Assembly (NCBI RefSeq): GCF_002422095.1
Contig: NZ_DITB01000107.1
Coordinates: forward strand, 1 to 38,071
Source of the DNA: Flavobacterium sp. UBA6195
Lineage (GTDB): Bacteria; Bacteroidota; Bacteroidia; Flavobacteriales; Flavobacteriaceae
DNA: 38,071 bases
Direction: 5' to 3'
Under the pieces are notes generated by a model. The model was not told where the DNA came from. It searched no databases and saw only the letters and a list, made by a program, of their open reading frames with translations. Position numbers and translations under genes: made by a program. Each line of letters starts with the position of its first letter. Position 1 is the stretch's first letter. Below, piece by piece: positions 9,382 to 18,141 of this stretch.

Positions 9382-11439
9382 TTAGAAGTTAGCTCTATAA
9401 TCTTTAATCTCTGCTTTATCTTTTAAAGCAATATAAGCTTTAGAGATAGCATAAGATTGATTTTGACTTCTGTCTTGTGTAATATAAGTTGCGTAACTAG
9501 TAACTTCTGGAGCTTTAGTTACGGTTTTAGCTCTTACCATAAACATGCCTGAATTACCTTCGATAATTTCGGAAGTTTTTCCAGAAGCTAAACCAAATGC
9601 TTTTCCAACTACTTTAGGCTCATTACCAATGTTTGGTAGTACAGGTGCTTTCAGAGAAATACTAGTAGCAATTTGTATTGAAGCACCAGAAGATTTTGCA
9701 ACTGCTTCTAATGAGCTTCCATTCATTTTTTTCTTGATAATTTCAGCTTTTTTCTGATTTTTAATAAGAGGTTCAACAGATTGTCTAGCAATATCAATTG
9801 GTAATAAACCTGTTTCGTTTCTGTCTTTTAATTTTGCAATCACAAAACCTTGAGGAACATCAAATCGTCTAACATCTCCTATTTCGGTATCTTTATTGAA
9901 TGACCATCTTATGATTTCTCTTTGAGAGCCAATTCCTTGAATATATTCGTCAAAACCTTTTAAGTTAGTCGCAGGAACTAGTTCTAATCCAGCTTTTTTA
10001 GCTACAGCAGCGAAATCTTTATTTTCATTTGCATCAGCTTCAAGTTGGCTTGCTTTTGTGTAAATTGCATCTATTGTTGCTTCAGAAGGTTGTATTTTTT
10101 GGGCAACCGTTCCCATAAGCACAGCATCATACTTGTCTAAAACTTTAATAACATGAAATCCGTATTCAGTTTCAACAACTCCAATTGTTCCGATAGGGTT
10201 GTTAAATACAAAATCATTAAATTTTGGTACCATTTGGCCAGGCATAATGTTATCATACTCACCTCCATTGTTTTTAGATCCTGGGTCGTCAGAATTTGTC
10301 ATAGCTAACATAGCGAAGTTTCCTGGATTTGCTTTTGCTTGGGCTAATAAATCATTAGCTAAAGCTTGAGCTTCTTCTTTTGTTCTTGTAGCTGATGATT
10401 GTGGTGCTCCTTTGTAAGCTAATAAAATATGACTTGCTTTTACACTAGCATTTGATTTTCTTTTAATCATTCTTGATATACATTGATGTCCATTAAAAAC
10501 GTATGGTCCATATATAGCATTTACAGGAAGATTAAATAATTGTTCTTGGTAATCTAAAGGTAAATCTTTTTTGGCTAAGTAAGTTGAATCAAATTTAATG
10601 TCAGAATTAGCATTAACAAATTCACCAACATTAGCAACAGAATCAAATTTAGCTCTTATTTCTCCAATAGAAGATAACATTGCTTGTTCGTCTTCTTTTG
10701 ATGGTTTGTTTTCTACTAAAACGAAATCAATGCTTGTTGTATTATCTGATTTGTATTTTTTTGGAGATTTCTTCATGAAATCAATAATCTCAGCATCAGT
10801 TACTTTAACTTGATCATCGTTTACTGTTGAAAATGCTACTGAAATATATTCAAAGTCAGCTTTGTCATTTTCAGTTTTGTATTGAAATTTACCTTCTGCT
10901 TTTGTGGTATATACTCCAGACTTAATCATGGTGTTATACATTTGCTCAACAGCAAATCTCTCAATGTTTTTTTCAAATTCTTTCCATTCTAACCATTGTG
11001 ATTGATCAGGAGCATTTTTAATTCCTTTTAAAAATTCTTTGAATTTATTTTCATCAAACTGTCCAGCTGCATTTAAGAATTGTGGATTTTGAGCTAAATT
11101 TGGATTTTGCTTGATAACATTAATTAATTGTTCGTTTCCAATTTTTAATCCTAATTTCTCAAATTCACTTGAAAGGATGATTTTTCTAACTTCTTGTTCC
11201 CAAGCGCTATTCATTGCTTGTGTTGAAGTAGTTCCTTGTCCTTGCTTTTCAATCATTGAAACATTTTGCATAAATTCTTGAGCTTCAATATCTGTTCCGT
11301 TCACAGAACCAACATTGTTTGTACTAGAATTGAAAGTTCCGCTTTGAATTACATCCGCTAAAACAAATGAGAATAATGCTAAAGCAATGATAATAATTAA
11401 GAAGAATGAACGTTGTCTAATTTTAGATAAAACTGCCAT
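9382..11439 (-). CDS. PpiD/SurA-like membrane-anchored peptidyl-prolyl isomerase
   Basis: This 685-residue periplasmic folding helper helps newly exported and outer-membrane proteins fold. Seen: a short basic N-terminus (MAVLSKIRQR), one transmembrane helix at residues ~11-30, and then a SurA_N-like chaperone region. A parvulin (rotamase) domain spans residues ~333-440, from VKASHILLAYKG through GEYDNIMPGQMVPKFND to GFHVIKVLDK. A second, degenerate isomerase-like and C-terminal chaperone region follows. The architecture (inner-membrane anchor plus parvulin) is that of PpiD rather than soluble SurA. It lies downstream of, and on the same strand as, the CNNM/CorC gene with a 100-base gap, so it may have its own promoter. 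The next gene to its left is convergent. Confidence 0.88.
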   Translation of the reverse strand: MAVLSKIRQRSFFLIIIIALALFSFVLADVIQSGTFNSSTNNVGSVNGTDIEAQEFMQNVSMIEKQGQGTTSTQAMNSAWEQEVRKIILSSEFEKLGLKIGNEQLINVIKQNPNLAQNPQFLNAAGQFDENKFKEFLKGIKNAPDQSQWLEWKEFEKNIERFAVEQMYNTMIKSGVYTTKAEGKFQYKTENDKADFEYISVAFSTVNDDQVKVTDAEIIDFMKKSPKKYKSDNTTSIDFVLVENKPSKEDEQAMLSSIGEIRAKFDSVANVGEFVNANSDIKFDSTYLAKKDLPLDYQEQLFNLPVNAIYGPYVFNGHQCISRMIKRKSNASVKASHILLAYKGAPQSSATRTKEEAQALANDLLAQAKANPGNFAMLAMTNSDDPGSKNNGGEYDNIMPGQMVPKFNDFVFNNPIGTIGVVETEYGFHVIKVLDKYDAVLMGTVAQKIQPSEATIDAIYTKASQLEADANENKDFAAVAKKAGLELVPATNLKGFDEYIQGIGSQREIIRWSFNKDTEIGDVRRFDVPQGFVIAKLKDRNETGLLPIDIARQSVEPLIKNQKKAEIIKKKMNGSSLEAVAKSSGASIQIATSISLKAPVLPNIGNEPKVVGKAFGLASGKTSEIIEGNSGMFMVRAKTVTKAPEVTSYATYITQDRSQNQSYAISKAYIALKDKAEIKDYRANF

Positions 11440-11539
11440 TTTTATTTGTGTTTAATTTTTTTCAGAGGGCGAAAATACAATTATCTATTTAATAATAAAA
11501 TAGTAAACTCATATTTTACTTGAAAATTCGAAAGATTTT

Positions 11540-12805
11540 TTATCTTTTTTCTTCTTTTACAGATAAACGAACCAATTCAATTTTTTTATTACTTGCTGAA
11601 TGAATGATTATTTCAAAATTTTCGATGTTTATTTTTTCATCATTGATTGGAATTTCTTTTGTGTAATTCACAATAAAACCTCCCAAAGTTGAATAGGAAT
11701 CAGATTCAGGAATTTCTAAGTTGTATTTCTCATTTAAATATTCTACATCAAGTCTTGCCGAGAACAAATAGCTGTTGTCATCTAATGATTCGTCAATTAA
11801 TTCTTCATCTAAATCATGTTCGTCTTCAATTTCACCAAATAGTTGCTCTATGATATCTTCAATAGTAATAATTCCAGAAGTACCACCATATTCATCTAAC
11901 ACTACAGCTATGCTTTTTCTTTTTTTTGTTAATAAATCTAAAGCATCTTTTATGTAAATAGTTTCTGGAATATATTCAACTGGGATTAAGATACTTTTGA
12001 TGGTTTTTGGTTTTTTGAACAATTCAAATGAGTGGACATAACCTAAAATATCATCTATTGAATTTTGGTAAATAAGTAATTTAGAATAACCTGTTTTTAT
12101 GAAAGTTTCTCTTAGCTCTATGACTGAATCTAATAAGTCAATACCACTAATTTCTGTTCTTGGTGTCATAATATCTCTTGCCTTTAAATCAGAAAATTCT
12201 AATGCATTTTGAAATATTTGAATTTCAGAATCAATTTCATTTTCTTGAGATACATTGTTCATTTGTTCAGAGATGTAGTTTCCAAGTTCAACTTTGCTAA
12301 AGTAATTTTGTACTTGATCTCCTGGAGTTTTAAAAAATTTCTTTAAAATAGTATCTGATATCCAAATGATAAATTTTGTTGGCCAAAAAAATAGTTGATA
12401 GAAAAAATAAGAAGGAACGGCAAAGAATTTTATAAACGAGTTGGCATAAATTTGAAAAAAAACTTTGGGAAGGAATTCTGCGGTTAATAAAATTATCGCA
12501 GTTGATATTAAAGTTTGTAGAAGTAATCCAACGAATGCAGTTAGTTCAAAATAATTATTTAGCCAATCAATGATTAAATCACCTGAGTAAATTCCATATA
12601 TCACCAATACTACATTGTTTCCAACGAGCATTGAGGTAATAAACTGAGATGGTTTCTCGGTAAGTTTGTTTAAAATAGATGCATTAAAGTTTTGTTGTCT
12701 CTTTTCGATAGATAAATATACTTTGTTTGAAGAAACATAAGCAATTTCCATTCCTGAAAAGAACGCTGAAAGCAATAAACAAATTACAATAATAGCAATT
12801 TCCAT
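11540..12805 (-). CDS. CNNM/CorC-family membrane protein with CBS pair
   Basis: A 421-residue protein of the hemolysin C/CorC-CNNM family, whose better-known members export Mg2+ or Co2+. Seen in order: a DUF21/CNNM transmembrane domain (residues ~1-150, three to four helices beginning MEIAIIVICLLLSAFFSGMEI), and a linker with the family signature ARDIMTPRTEI. Two CBS domains follow (~205-330, containing VVLDEYGGTSGIITIEDIIEQLFGEIEDEHD), then the C-terminal CorC_HlyC domain (YSTLGGFIVNYTKEIP). Transport substrate cannot be told from sequence. Flavobacterial gliding protein GldE belongs to the same superfamily, but the usual gldE neighbours are not here, so I do not use that name. It is separated by 4 bases from the small membrane protein upstream. 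Confidence 0.85.
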   Translation of the reverse strand: MEIAIIVICLLLSAFFSGMEIAYVSSNKVYLSIEKRQQNFNASILNKLTEKPSQFITSMLVGNNVVLVIYGIYSGDLIIDWLNNYFELTAFVGLLLQTLISTAIILLTAEFLPKVFFQIYANSFIKFFAVPSYFFYQLFFWPTKFIIWISDTILKKFFKTPGDQVQNYFSKVELGNYISEQMNNVSQENEIDSEIQIFQNALEFSDLKARDIMTPRTEISGIDLLDSVIELRETFIKTGYSKLLIYQNSIDDILGYVHSFELFKKPKTIKSILIPVEYIPETIYIKDALDLLTKKRKSIAVVLDEYGGTSGIITIEDIIEQLFGEIEDEHDLDEELIDESLDDNSYLFSARLDVEYLNEKYNLEIPESDSYSTLGGFIVNYTKEIPINDEKINIENFEIIIHSASNKKIELVRLSVKEEKR

Positions 12806-12809
12806 TTAG

Positions 12810-13001
12810 CTATTTTCTGTTTTGATATTTGTTTTGAAAATGTCTTCTAAAAAAGAACATTCCTATAGCCACTATAGCAATAATAATACTTAATAGAATA
12901 TCATTAAAAGGTCTTCCTTCTGTGTATTTTTTAAAAGCATCATAAAAAAAGAACCCTGCGAAAATTAAATAAATATATTGTATAAATTTTAAATAAGTCA
13001 T
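12810..13001 (-). CDS. Small two-helix membrane protein, unknown function
   Basis: A 63-residue protein with two predicted membrane helices, residues ~6-22 (FIQYIYLIFAGFFFYDA) and ~33-51 (DILLSIIIAIVAIGMFFFRR), and a basic C-terminal tail. It is 47 bases downstream of lptC and 4 bases upstream of the CNNM/CorC gene, so it is almost certainly in that operon. The hydrophobic pattern, dense packing and matching direction support a real gene. I recognise no family function. Its position suggests a role tied to the envelope or to the CNNM protein, which is guesswork. Confidence 0.7.
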   Translation of the reverse strand: MTYLKFIQYIYLIFAGFFFYDAFKKYTEGRPFNDILLSIIIAIVAIGMFFFRRHFQNKYQNRK

Positions 13002-13048
13002 AATATTTTATTTTTATCAAATGTAATGAAAAGTAAAATGTAAAACAA

Positions 13049-13609
13049 TTATTGATCAATAGTGTTTACTTCACCACTACTTTGTTGCATATTAAAAATT
13101 TTGAAATCTTTACTAAAATCAACTCCAGGGCCTTCTAAATAACCGCCAGCTTCATCAGTATATTTAAAGTGTTTTTCGGTAAAAAACCATTCATTTTTTT
13201 GGTCAAAGTACAGTTGTGACGTTTCTAATCTTTTACCAGTATCTGAACTAATTTTTACATTTCCCTGTAGGTCTATTATGCTGGTTTTTTTGTATGATAT
13301 GGCATAATCTGCTACAATGGTTGTGATATTTCCTTTGTTATCAAAAAGTGTAACATTAATACCTTTTGGAAATTCTGTGAAAGGATTGATTATATTGCCA
13401 TAATCTAACATTTTAGGACTTTTTAGTATTGATTTAATTTGTCCAGAATCTGTATATTTTAAGTTAATAGTATCAGCTTCACCTGAAGGGATAAAAGATG
13501 TTTTACTAAGTTTTTGAACTTTATTGATGTCGCTTTCGCATGAAAAAAACATAGTCACGACAAAAATCGTGACCATGTTTAAAAGATTATTCTTAAAATG
13601 TATTTTCAT
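13049..13609 (-). CDS. lptC: LPS export protein LptC, lipoprotein form
   Basis: A 186-residue periplasmic component of the Lpt bridge that passes lipopolysaccharide from LptB2FG to LptA. Seen: an N-terminal hydrophobic stretch ending in MFFSC, with Cys24 as a likely lipidation site. This differs from enterobacterial LptC, which has an uncleaved membrane helix. The β-jellyroll follows, with GNITTIVADYAISYKKTSIIDLQGNVKI and QLYFDQKNEWFFTEKHFKY, typical of LptC/OstA folds. The start is 1 base from the stop of the TPR gene, so translation is coupled. The association with outer-membrane and TPR proteins fits an envelope-assembly operon. Confidence 0.85.
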   Translation of the reverse strand: MKIHFKNNLLNMVTIFVVTMFFSCESDINKVQKLSKTSFIPSGEADTINLKYTDSGQIKSILKSPKMLDYGNIINPFTEFPKGINVTLFDNKGNITTIVADYAISYKKTSIIDLQGNVKISSDTGKRLETSQLYFDQKNEWFFTEKHFKYTDEAGGYLEGPGVDFSKDFKIFNMQQSSGEVNTIDQ

Positions 13610-13610
13610 T

Positions 13611-14972
13611 TTATAAACTTGGAACTAATATACTTTCTCCAATCCAACAATTGAAAGCAATTCGTTGTCCTCCTTTTCCAGATTGGAATATTTCTGTTTT
13701 TGAAGGTGCTGCAGCTCTATATTTAGCAGCGTCGCCACTTGCTTTACTTCTTAAAGTTGAATCAACAGAAGCGGCTTTGTCGCAATATTGTGCAGCTAAC
13801 CAGTAAACCGCTCTTTTTTCAAATTGATCATTACCACAATCGTTAATGCTACTTCCGTATAAAGAAGCAATTAATAGATAAGATTTTCCGAATGATGGTT
13901 TTACTTCTAAAGCTTTTCTTGCATAGTTACGTGCTTGAGCTTTGTTAGATCTACTATATAAGGTTGCGATTTTATAATATAAATTTGCTTTTTTAGTGTT
14001 ATCGGTATGTAAACTTGCAGCTTGATTAAAATATTCCATCGCTTTAGCTGTATTTTTTCTTTGATATTCTACAACACCTAATTTTTCAGCAGCTTCGGCA
14101 CTTGGGTTTAATTTATACAACGCCTCTGACATTTTTGAAAACAGTGGGTCAGAATCACATCCTTTAGCATCTAAACGATTTGTTGCTCTTTTTAACCATT
14201 CTTCATTTGTTTTGTTTTGTTCAAATCCTTTTTGATAGAATGGTATTAATTTAGCACAAGTTGATAACTCAAGAATAATATTATCCATGTCATTTCTTAC
14301 TCCTTCAAAAATTTCTAAATTATTCTCTAATCTATTTTTTCTTGCAGTTTCTTTATCTGTTAAAGTTTGACCAGATTCTTCTTTGCTTAAAAGTGCGTCT
14401 TTTTCATCAGTTAATTCCTTTTCTTCTTCTTCAAGTTTTTTTGTTAAATCGTCGTATTTGTCAAAAACTTGTTGCAATTCAATACCACTATTAGCTTTAT
14501 GTTTGTTTACTAAAATTTCGAAGTAAACATACATGGCTTTAGCATATTTAAAGTTGGCGTAATCTGTTTTAAAAGCAACATCTAACAAATTATATACTTC
14601 ATCTGTTGTTCCAATTTTATTGTCAAACAAAGCCAATCCTTTTTTCATTTTATTTCCAGCTCCATTTCCAGGAAAATATTGATCGTGCTCATCGTATAAT
14701 TTTAATAAATCACGAACATATTTTTCTTTTTCTTGTGGGGTAGTAGCTTTTTCAATTTTTAGTTTTATTGCCAATTCTCCATAAGTATAAATGCTTTTGT
14801 GAAAAGTGGGGCAATCTTTTCTTAAAGTTGTTAGGTAATCATAGCTATTTACATCTTTAGCTTTAACAGAAGTTGTCATTAAGCTAATAGCTTCAGTACA
14901 AGCTTCAGTGTTTTGAGCTTGGGAAAAAAAACTAGCTGTTGCTATAAATAGTAAAGTTAAACTCTTTTTCAT
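13611..14972 (-). CDS. Exported TPR-repeat protein
   Basis: A 453-residue protein with a Sec signal peptide (MKKSLTLLFIATASFFSQAQ). A central acidic/basic stretch at residues ~175-225 (EEEEKELTDEKDALL and onward) looks like a coiled coil. Tetratricopeptide-like repeats lie around residues 285-375 (AAEKLGVVEYQRKNTAKAMEYFNQAA, ANLYYKIATLYSRSNKAQARNYARKALEV). The C-terminus contains GGQRIAFNCWIGESILVP. It lies between an outer-membrane barrel gene and lptC with very small gaps, so it probably sits in the periplasm as a scaffold for envelope assembly. No specific function is recognised. Confidence 0.8.
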   Translation of the reverse strand: MKKSLTLLFIATASFFSQAQNTEACTEAISLMTTSVKAKDVNSYDYLTTLRKDCPTFHKSIYTYGELAIKLKIEKATTPQEKEKYVRDLLKLYDEHDQYFPGNGAGNKMKKGLALFDNKIGTTDEVYNLLDVAFKTDYANFKYAKAMYVYFEILVNKHKANSGIELQQVFDKYDDLTKKLEEEEKELTDEKDALLSKEESGQTLTDKETARKNRLENNLEIFEGVRNDMDNIILELSTCAKLIPFYQKGFEQNKTNEEWLKRATNRLDAKGCDSDPLFSKMSEALYKLNPSAEAAEKLGVVEYQRKNTAKAMEYFNQAASLHTDNTKKANLYYKIATLYSRSNKAQARNYARKALEVKPSFGKSYLLIASLYGSSINDCGNDQFEKRAVYWLAAQYCDKAASVDSTLRSKASGDAAKYRAAAPSKTEIFQSGKGGQRIAFNCWIGESILVPSL

Positions 14973-14989
14973 TTTGGTTGTTATAAATA

Positions 14990-16249
14990 TTAATTAATTT
15001 CTCTCTTTCTAAACCACAAATCACTCAATGATAATCCGATATTTAAATTAAAATAATTTTCTTGAATTAAATTTTGAGTTGTTGTTCCTTTTTTACCTAA
15101 TTCAAATCCAATGTTTATTTTAGATAAACCAACTGGTAGTCCTAGTCCAAAAGTCATGCCATAATCGTTTATGCTTTCATTTTTTAACACTAATCCAGTA
15201 TTTTCATATCGTAAACCGGCTCTATAGGTGATTCTGCTGAAATAGCTAGAAAAAGAATTATATTTTGGAATAAAGAATCCACCTAGCGCAATTTTTGTTG
15301 CGTTTTTAAAATCTCCATTTAATTCGTCTTTGAATCTGTTTTCTAGTTTGCTAGTTTGTTGAAGTGTGATTTCGGTAGCAATAAGCCATTTGTTTTTTAC
15401 TCCAATACCAGAACCAATACTTAATTTTGTAGGAATTGCAATATAGTTATTTTGTACATCAACATCTTGTTCTTCATCTATCAATTCATTACCTGAAGAA
15501 CCATATACAATAGTAGCAATGTTTCTAGTGTTTTCAGAGTATAACTTGCTTTCTGGACTAAAAGTTAATGAAGAGTATAGTGTTAATTTGTTGTTGATTT
15601 TTCCTTCATAGGTAACTCCAAAACTGGAAGAAAATCCTTTTACAATTGATGTATTTCTTTCTCTAGAACCAAGCTGAATAACAGGGTCTTCAACAAATTC
15701 TACTGTCTCGGTTTTGATTTTTCCAAAGTTGTAATTAATGTCAAAACCAACGCTAAACTTAGAGTTTATTTTATAAGATGTACCAAATAATACTCTATTT
15801 ATATTACCGTTACCAAGAAATTTTTTCTCTCTTAAAGTTTGGTCTATACTATTGATTTCGCTACTTTTAAGTTTGAATCCAACGGTTGAAAAAGGCATTA
15901 ATCCTATAGTTATCCCAAATTTTTGTTTTGGAATTGCAATTAATAAATAATCTAAACTTGTTCTTTGTGATTTGTCAGATTCATTATTTGTGTAAAAATT
16001 GGTAAAAGAATTCGTGCCACCAACTGCAAAAGTTGTATATCTTAATTTAGAATAATAAGCAGGATTTATTAAATTAAGTTGGGTGCTATCTGCAACAATA
16101 CTTATTCCTCCCATTGCTTTGGCTTCTTCAGTTCCCTTAAATTTTACTTCACCTAATCCGAAATAAGAGTATGGCGAAGCTGTATTGTCTTGTGCCCATG
16201 AAGATAGTGATGCAAAAAAACAAACAATTACAATAATTTTTTTAATCAT
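14990..16249 (-). CDS. Outer-membrane β-barrel protein, function unknown
   Basis: A 419-residue protein with a signal peptide (MIKKIIVIVCFFASLSSWAQ), then NTASPYSYFGLGEVKFKGTEEAKAMGGISIV, the N-terminal pattern of FadL/OmpP1-like barrels of Bacteroidota. Many alternating amphipathic strands follow, ending in a strand with LGLSLSDLWFRKREIN. A FadL-type transporter of hydrophobic compounds is possible but not proven. Its first 8 bases overlap the end of coaX, so the two are coupled, and it is 17 bases from the TPR gene. Confidence 0.8.
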   Translation of the reverse strand: MIKKIIVIVCFFASLSSWAQDNTASPYSYFGLGEVKFKGTEEAKAMGGISIVADSTQLNLINPAYYSKLRYTTFAVGGTNSFTNFYTNNESDKSQRTSLDYLLIAIPKQKFGITIGLMPFSTVGFKLKSSEINSIDQTLREKKFLGNGNINRVLFGTSYKINSKFSVGFDINYNFGKIKTETVEFVEDPVIQLGSRERNTSIVKGFSSSFGVTYEGKINNKLTLYSSLTFSPESKLYSENTRNIATIVYGSSGNELIDEEQDVDVQNNYIAIPTKLSIGSGIGVKNKWLIATEITLQQTSKLENRFKDELNGDFKNATKIALGGFFIPKYNSFSSYFSRITYRAGLRYENTGLVLKNESINDYGMTFGLGLPVGLSKINIGFELGKKGTTTQNLIQENYFNLNIGLSLSDLWFRKREIN

Positions 16250-16976
16250 TTTGATGTATATATTGTGATAAAAGGTTCAAACTTTCTAATAGGAAATTTG
16301 AATTGGCAAATATGGTGTTTTTTAATCTTTTAGCCAAAAATTCTGCGTCTCCTCCTGTTAAAATTATTGTTAAATCTTGATTTTTAAGAGAATATTGGGA
16401 AATAAAACCCTCAATTTCAAAGATTACACCATTAATTATACCGCTATGAATGGCGCTTTTTGTACTATCTCCAATAATTTTAAAGTCTTCACTTATGGAT
16501 AAAAGTGGTAATTTTGAGGTATAATCGTTTAAACTTTTATAACGGATACTAATCCCTGGAGAAATAGCACCGCCTAAATATTCATTATTTGAATTCACAT
16601 AATCATAGGTAATACAAGTTCCAGCATCAATAATTAATCGATTTTGACTTGGAAATTGCAAAGTGGCTCCTGCTGCTAAAACCATTCGGTCTATTCCTAA
16701 TGTTTCAGGAGTGCTGTATAAATTCTTGAATGGAAATCTCGAATGATGTGAAATTATTTCCGTTGGAAACTGACTTTTGATGTAATCCAACACCTCTTCA
16801 TCAAGTTTTCCTACCGAAGAAAGCGTGATTTTTTGAAGATGAGAATATTTTTTAAAAATATTTTTAAAATTTTTTAAAGCTTCTGTTGTCTCGAAAATAA
16901 AAAAATCGAGTTGCTTATTGTGTTCAAATACAGCGACTTTAATTCTTGTGTTTCCAACATCGATGGTTAAAAGCAT
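16242..16976 (-). CDS. coaX: Type III pantothenate kinase
   Basis: A 244-residue enzyme for the first step of coenzyme A synthesis (pantothenate to 4'-phosphopantothenate, with ATP). Seen: N-terminal phosphate motif LLTIDVGNTRIKVAVF, then TPETLGIDRMVLAAGA, LIIDAGTCITYDYV with the metal/pantothenate Asp, GGAISPGISIR, and the adenosine motif IILTGGDAEFL. I place the start at 16976 (MLLTIDVGNTR). The frame stays open further upstream, but that extension would run through the promoter region and the tRNA-Phe gene and has no kinase character. A perfect TAnnTTTG lies 20 bases before this start. It is the first gene of the envelope operon and overlaps the next gene by 8 bases. Confidence 0.92.
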   Translation of the reverse strand: MLLTIDVGNTRIKVAVFEHNKQLDFFIFETTEALKNFKNIFKKYSHLQKITLSSVGKLDEEVLDYIKSQFPTEIISHHSRFPFKNLYSTPETLGIDRMVLAAGATLQFPSQNRLIIDAGTCITYDYVNSNNEYLGGAISPGISIRYKSLNDYTSKLPLLSISEDFKIIGDSTKSAIHSGIINGVIFEIEGFISQYSLKNQDLTIILTGGDAEFLAKRLKNTIFANSNFLLESLNLLSQYIHQND

Positions 16977-16995
16977 GGTTATGTTTTTGGAGGTG

Positions 16996-17003
16996 CAAAT
17001 ATA
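16996..17003 (-). promoter_or_regulatory. -7 promoter element for coaX operon
   Basis: On the minus strand this reads TATATTTG, an exact TAnnTTTG, 20 bases before the coaX ATG. It supports the shorter coaX start. The -33 position has no TTTG. Confidence 0.55.
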
Positions 17004-17028
17004 CAAATTCATTTTTTTTAATATTTGT

Positions 17029-17059
17029 TTTGGAAAATATAAAAATGGTTCTATATTTG
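17029..17059 (+). promoter_or_regulatory. Full Bacteroidota promoter for tRNA-Phe
   Basis: TTTG at 17029-17032, exactly 19 bases, then TATATTTG at 17052-17059. This is the complete TTTG-N19-TAnnTTTG consensus, about 40 bases before the tRNA. Confidence 0.85.
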
Positions 17060-17098
17060 CACCCGCAATCAACAAGCAGTACTGCTTAAAATTGTAAA

Positions 17099-17171
17099 GG
17101 TACCTTAGCTCAGTTGGTAGAGCAATGGACTGAAAATCCATGTGTCCCTGGTTCGATTCCTGGAGGTACCA
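17099..17171 (+). tRNA. tRNA-Phe (anticodon GAA)
   Basis: A 73-base cloverleaf. The acceptor GGTACCT pairs with AGGTACC, and the D-arm is GCTC-AGTTGGTA-GAGC. The anticodon stem ATGGA/TCCAT encloses the loop CTGAAAA with anticodon GAA, and the T-arm is CCTGG-TTCGATT-CCTGG. The discriminator is A. CCA is not encoded and must be added after transcription. It has its own promoter and terminator. Confidence 0.97.
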
Positions 17172-17172
17172 C

Positions 17173-17200
17173 AAAAACCACTCAGATGAGTGGTTTTTTT
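17173..17200. terminator. Terminator of tRNA-Phe, also usable by the convergent mevalonate operon
   Basis: AAAAACCACTC (17173-17183) pairs with GAGTGGTTTTT (17188-17198) around AGAT, followed by more T. The A/T tails on both sides make it bidirectional between the tRNA and the minus-strand GHMP kinase. Confidence 0.88.
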
Positions 17201-17226
17201 GTTTTATATTGTTTTGAAAATTAAAT

Positions 17227-18141
17227 TTAAAGTATCATTTCTTCATAAGAAAGTACTACTGGATAGCCTTTTTCTTTGAAATATTCTTTAGGATTGTCTT
17301 TAGAAATTGCCATTACAAAATCGCCTCCCCAAGCGCCTAAACTTTTGATTACACCTTTAAAATCAGGAAAAAGCTTTTCTTTTATAGTTTGAATTTCTAA
17401 CACATCACTCATGATGACCTCGTGTTTTTCCATTTGTTTTGCAAATTCTTTTCCTTCTTTGCAGTTGATGGTTTCGTAAGTTATGGTGTTGATTTTTGAA
17501 ATTACGAGATCTACATGATGATGTTTTGACATGTAATTTGCAATTGCTAGTTTGCTGCTTTGCTTCTGATTCAAATACACAAAATGAATATTCTCTTTGA
17601 ATGAAGGATTAAAATGAATCGGCTTAAAATAGGGTGTTTCATTTTCTAAATGATACACAATTGGGGAATTTGATTTTGCACAAGCAATATCATAACCGCT
17701 TCCGCCAAAACTTTTTTGCAACAATTCAAACGCATCAATATCTAACCAATCCGCAATACTATTTATTAGAGTAGAAGATGTTCCTAAACCCCAAAGTCTT
17801 GGAAAAGTTAAGTAAGTTTCAATTTCATAGCCTTCTTTTTCTAAAAATGAAGGGTTTTGTATAAAAGCTTGATGTAAAATTTCAATCAAGGTGTTTTTTA
17901 CAGCAGAATTGCTATCGTTGATGGTTCTTTGCTTTATTTCTTCAAACGAAATCATGCCTTCAAACCAAATGCTTTTATCGGCATCAAAACTCGTCCATTT
18001 GATTTGTTGATTTGTGCCTGATTTCACCAATAAACTTTGTCCAAATTTAGTAGGTAAAGCCAATGCTTTAGCGCCATCTAAAACAACGTATTCACCTGTG
18101 ATGAGTAATTTTCCGTTACTGTAAAAAGTTTGGGTTTCCAT
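17227..18141 (-). CDS. GYDIA-family GHMP kinase (mevalonate pathway)
   Basis: A 304-residue small-molecule kinase of the GHMP superfamily. Seen: the N-terminal strand NGKLLITGEYVVLDGAKALA as in mevalonate and phosphomevalonate kinases, the ATP-binding P-loop LWGLGTSSTLINSIA near residue 113, the subgroup signature GGSGYDIACA, and a C-terminal GHMP glycine motif SLGAWGGDFVMA. It shares one base with the stop of HMG-CoA reductase (TAATG), so the two are co-translated. This context makes mevalonate or phosphomevalonate the likely substrate for isoprenoid synthesis. The exact phosphorylation step cannot be fixed from sequence. Confidence 0.85.
   Translation of the reverse strand: METQTFYSNGKLLITGEYVVLDGAKALALPTKFGQSLLVKSGTNQQIKWTSFDADKSIWFEGMISFEEIKQRTINDSNSAVKNTLIEILHQAFIQNPSFLEKEGYEIETYLTFPRLWGLGTSSTLINSIADWLDIDAFELLQKSFGGSGYDIACAKSNSPIVYHLENETPYFKPIHFNPSFKENIHFVYLNQKQSSKLAIANYMSKHHHVDLVISKINTITYETINCKEGKEFAKQMEKHEVIMSDVLEIQTIKEKLFPDFKGVIKSLGAWGGDFVMAISKDNPKEYFKEKGYPVVLSYEEMIL

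Noticed and set aside
11540..12805. Gliding protein GldE
   Set aside because: Same superfamily, but the usual gldD/ssb neighbours are absent; kept as general CNNM/CorC protein.
16977..17174. N-terminal extension of coaX through the tRNA-Phe region
   Set aside because: The frame is open, but it crosses the tRNA gene and both promoters and has no kinase character. The family begins at LLTIDVGNTR.
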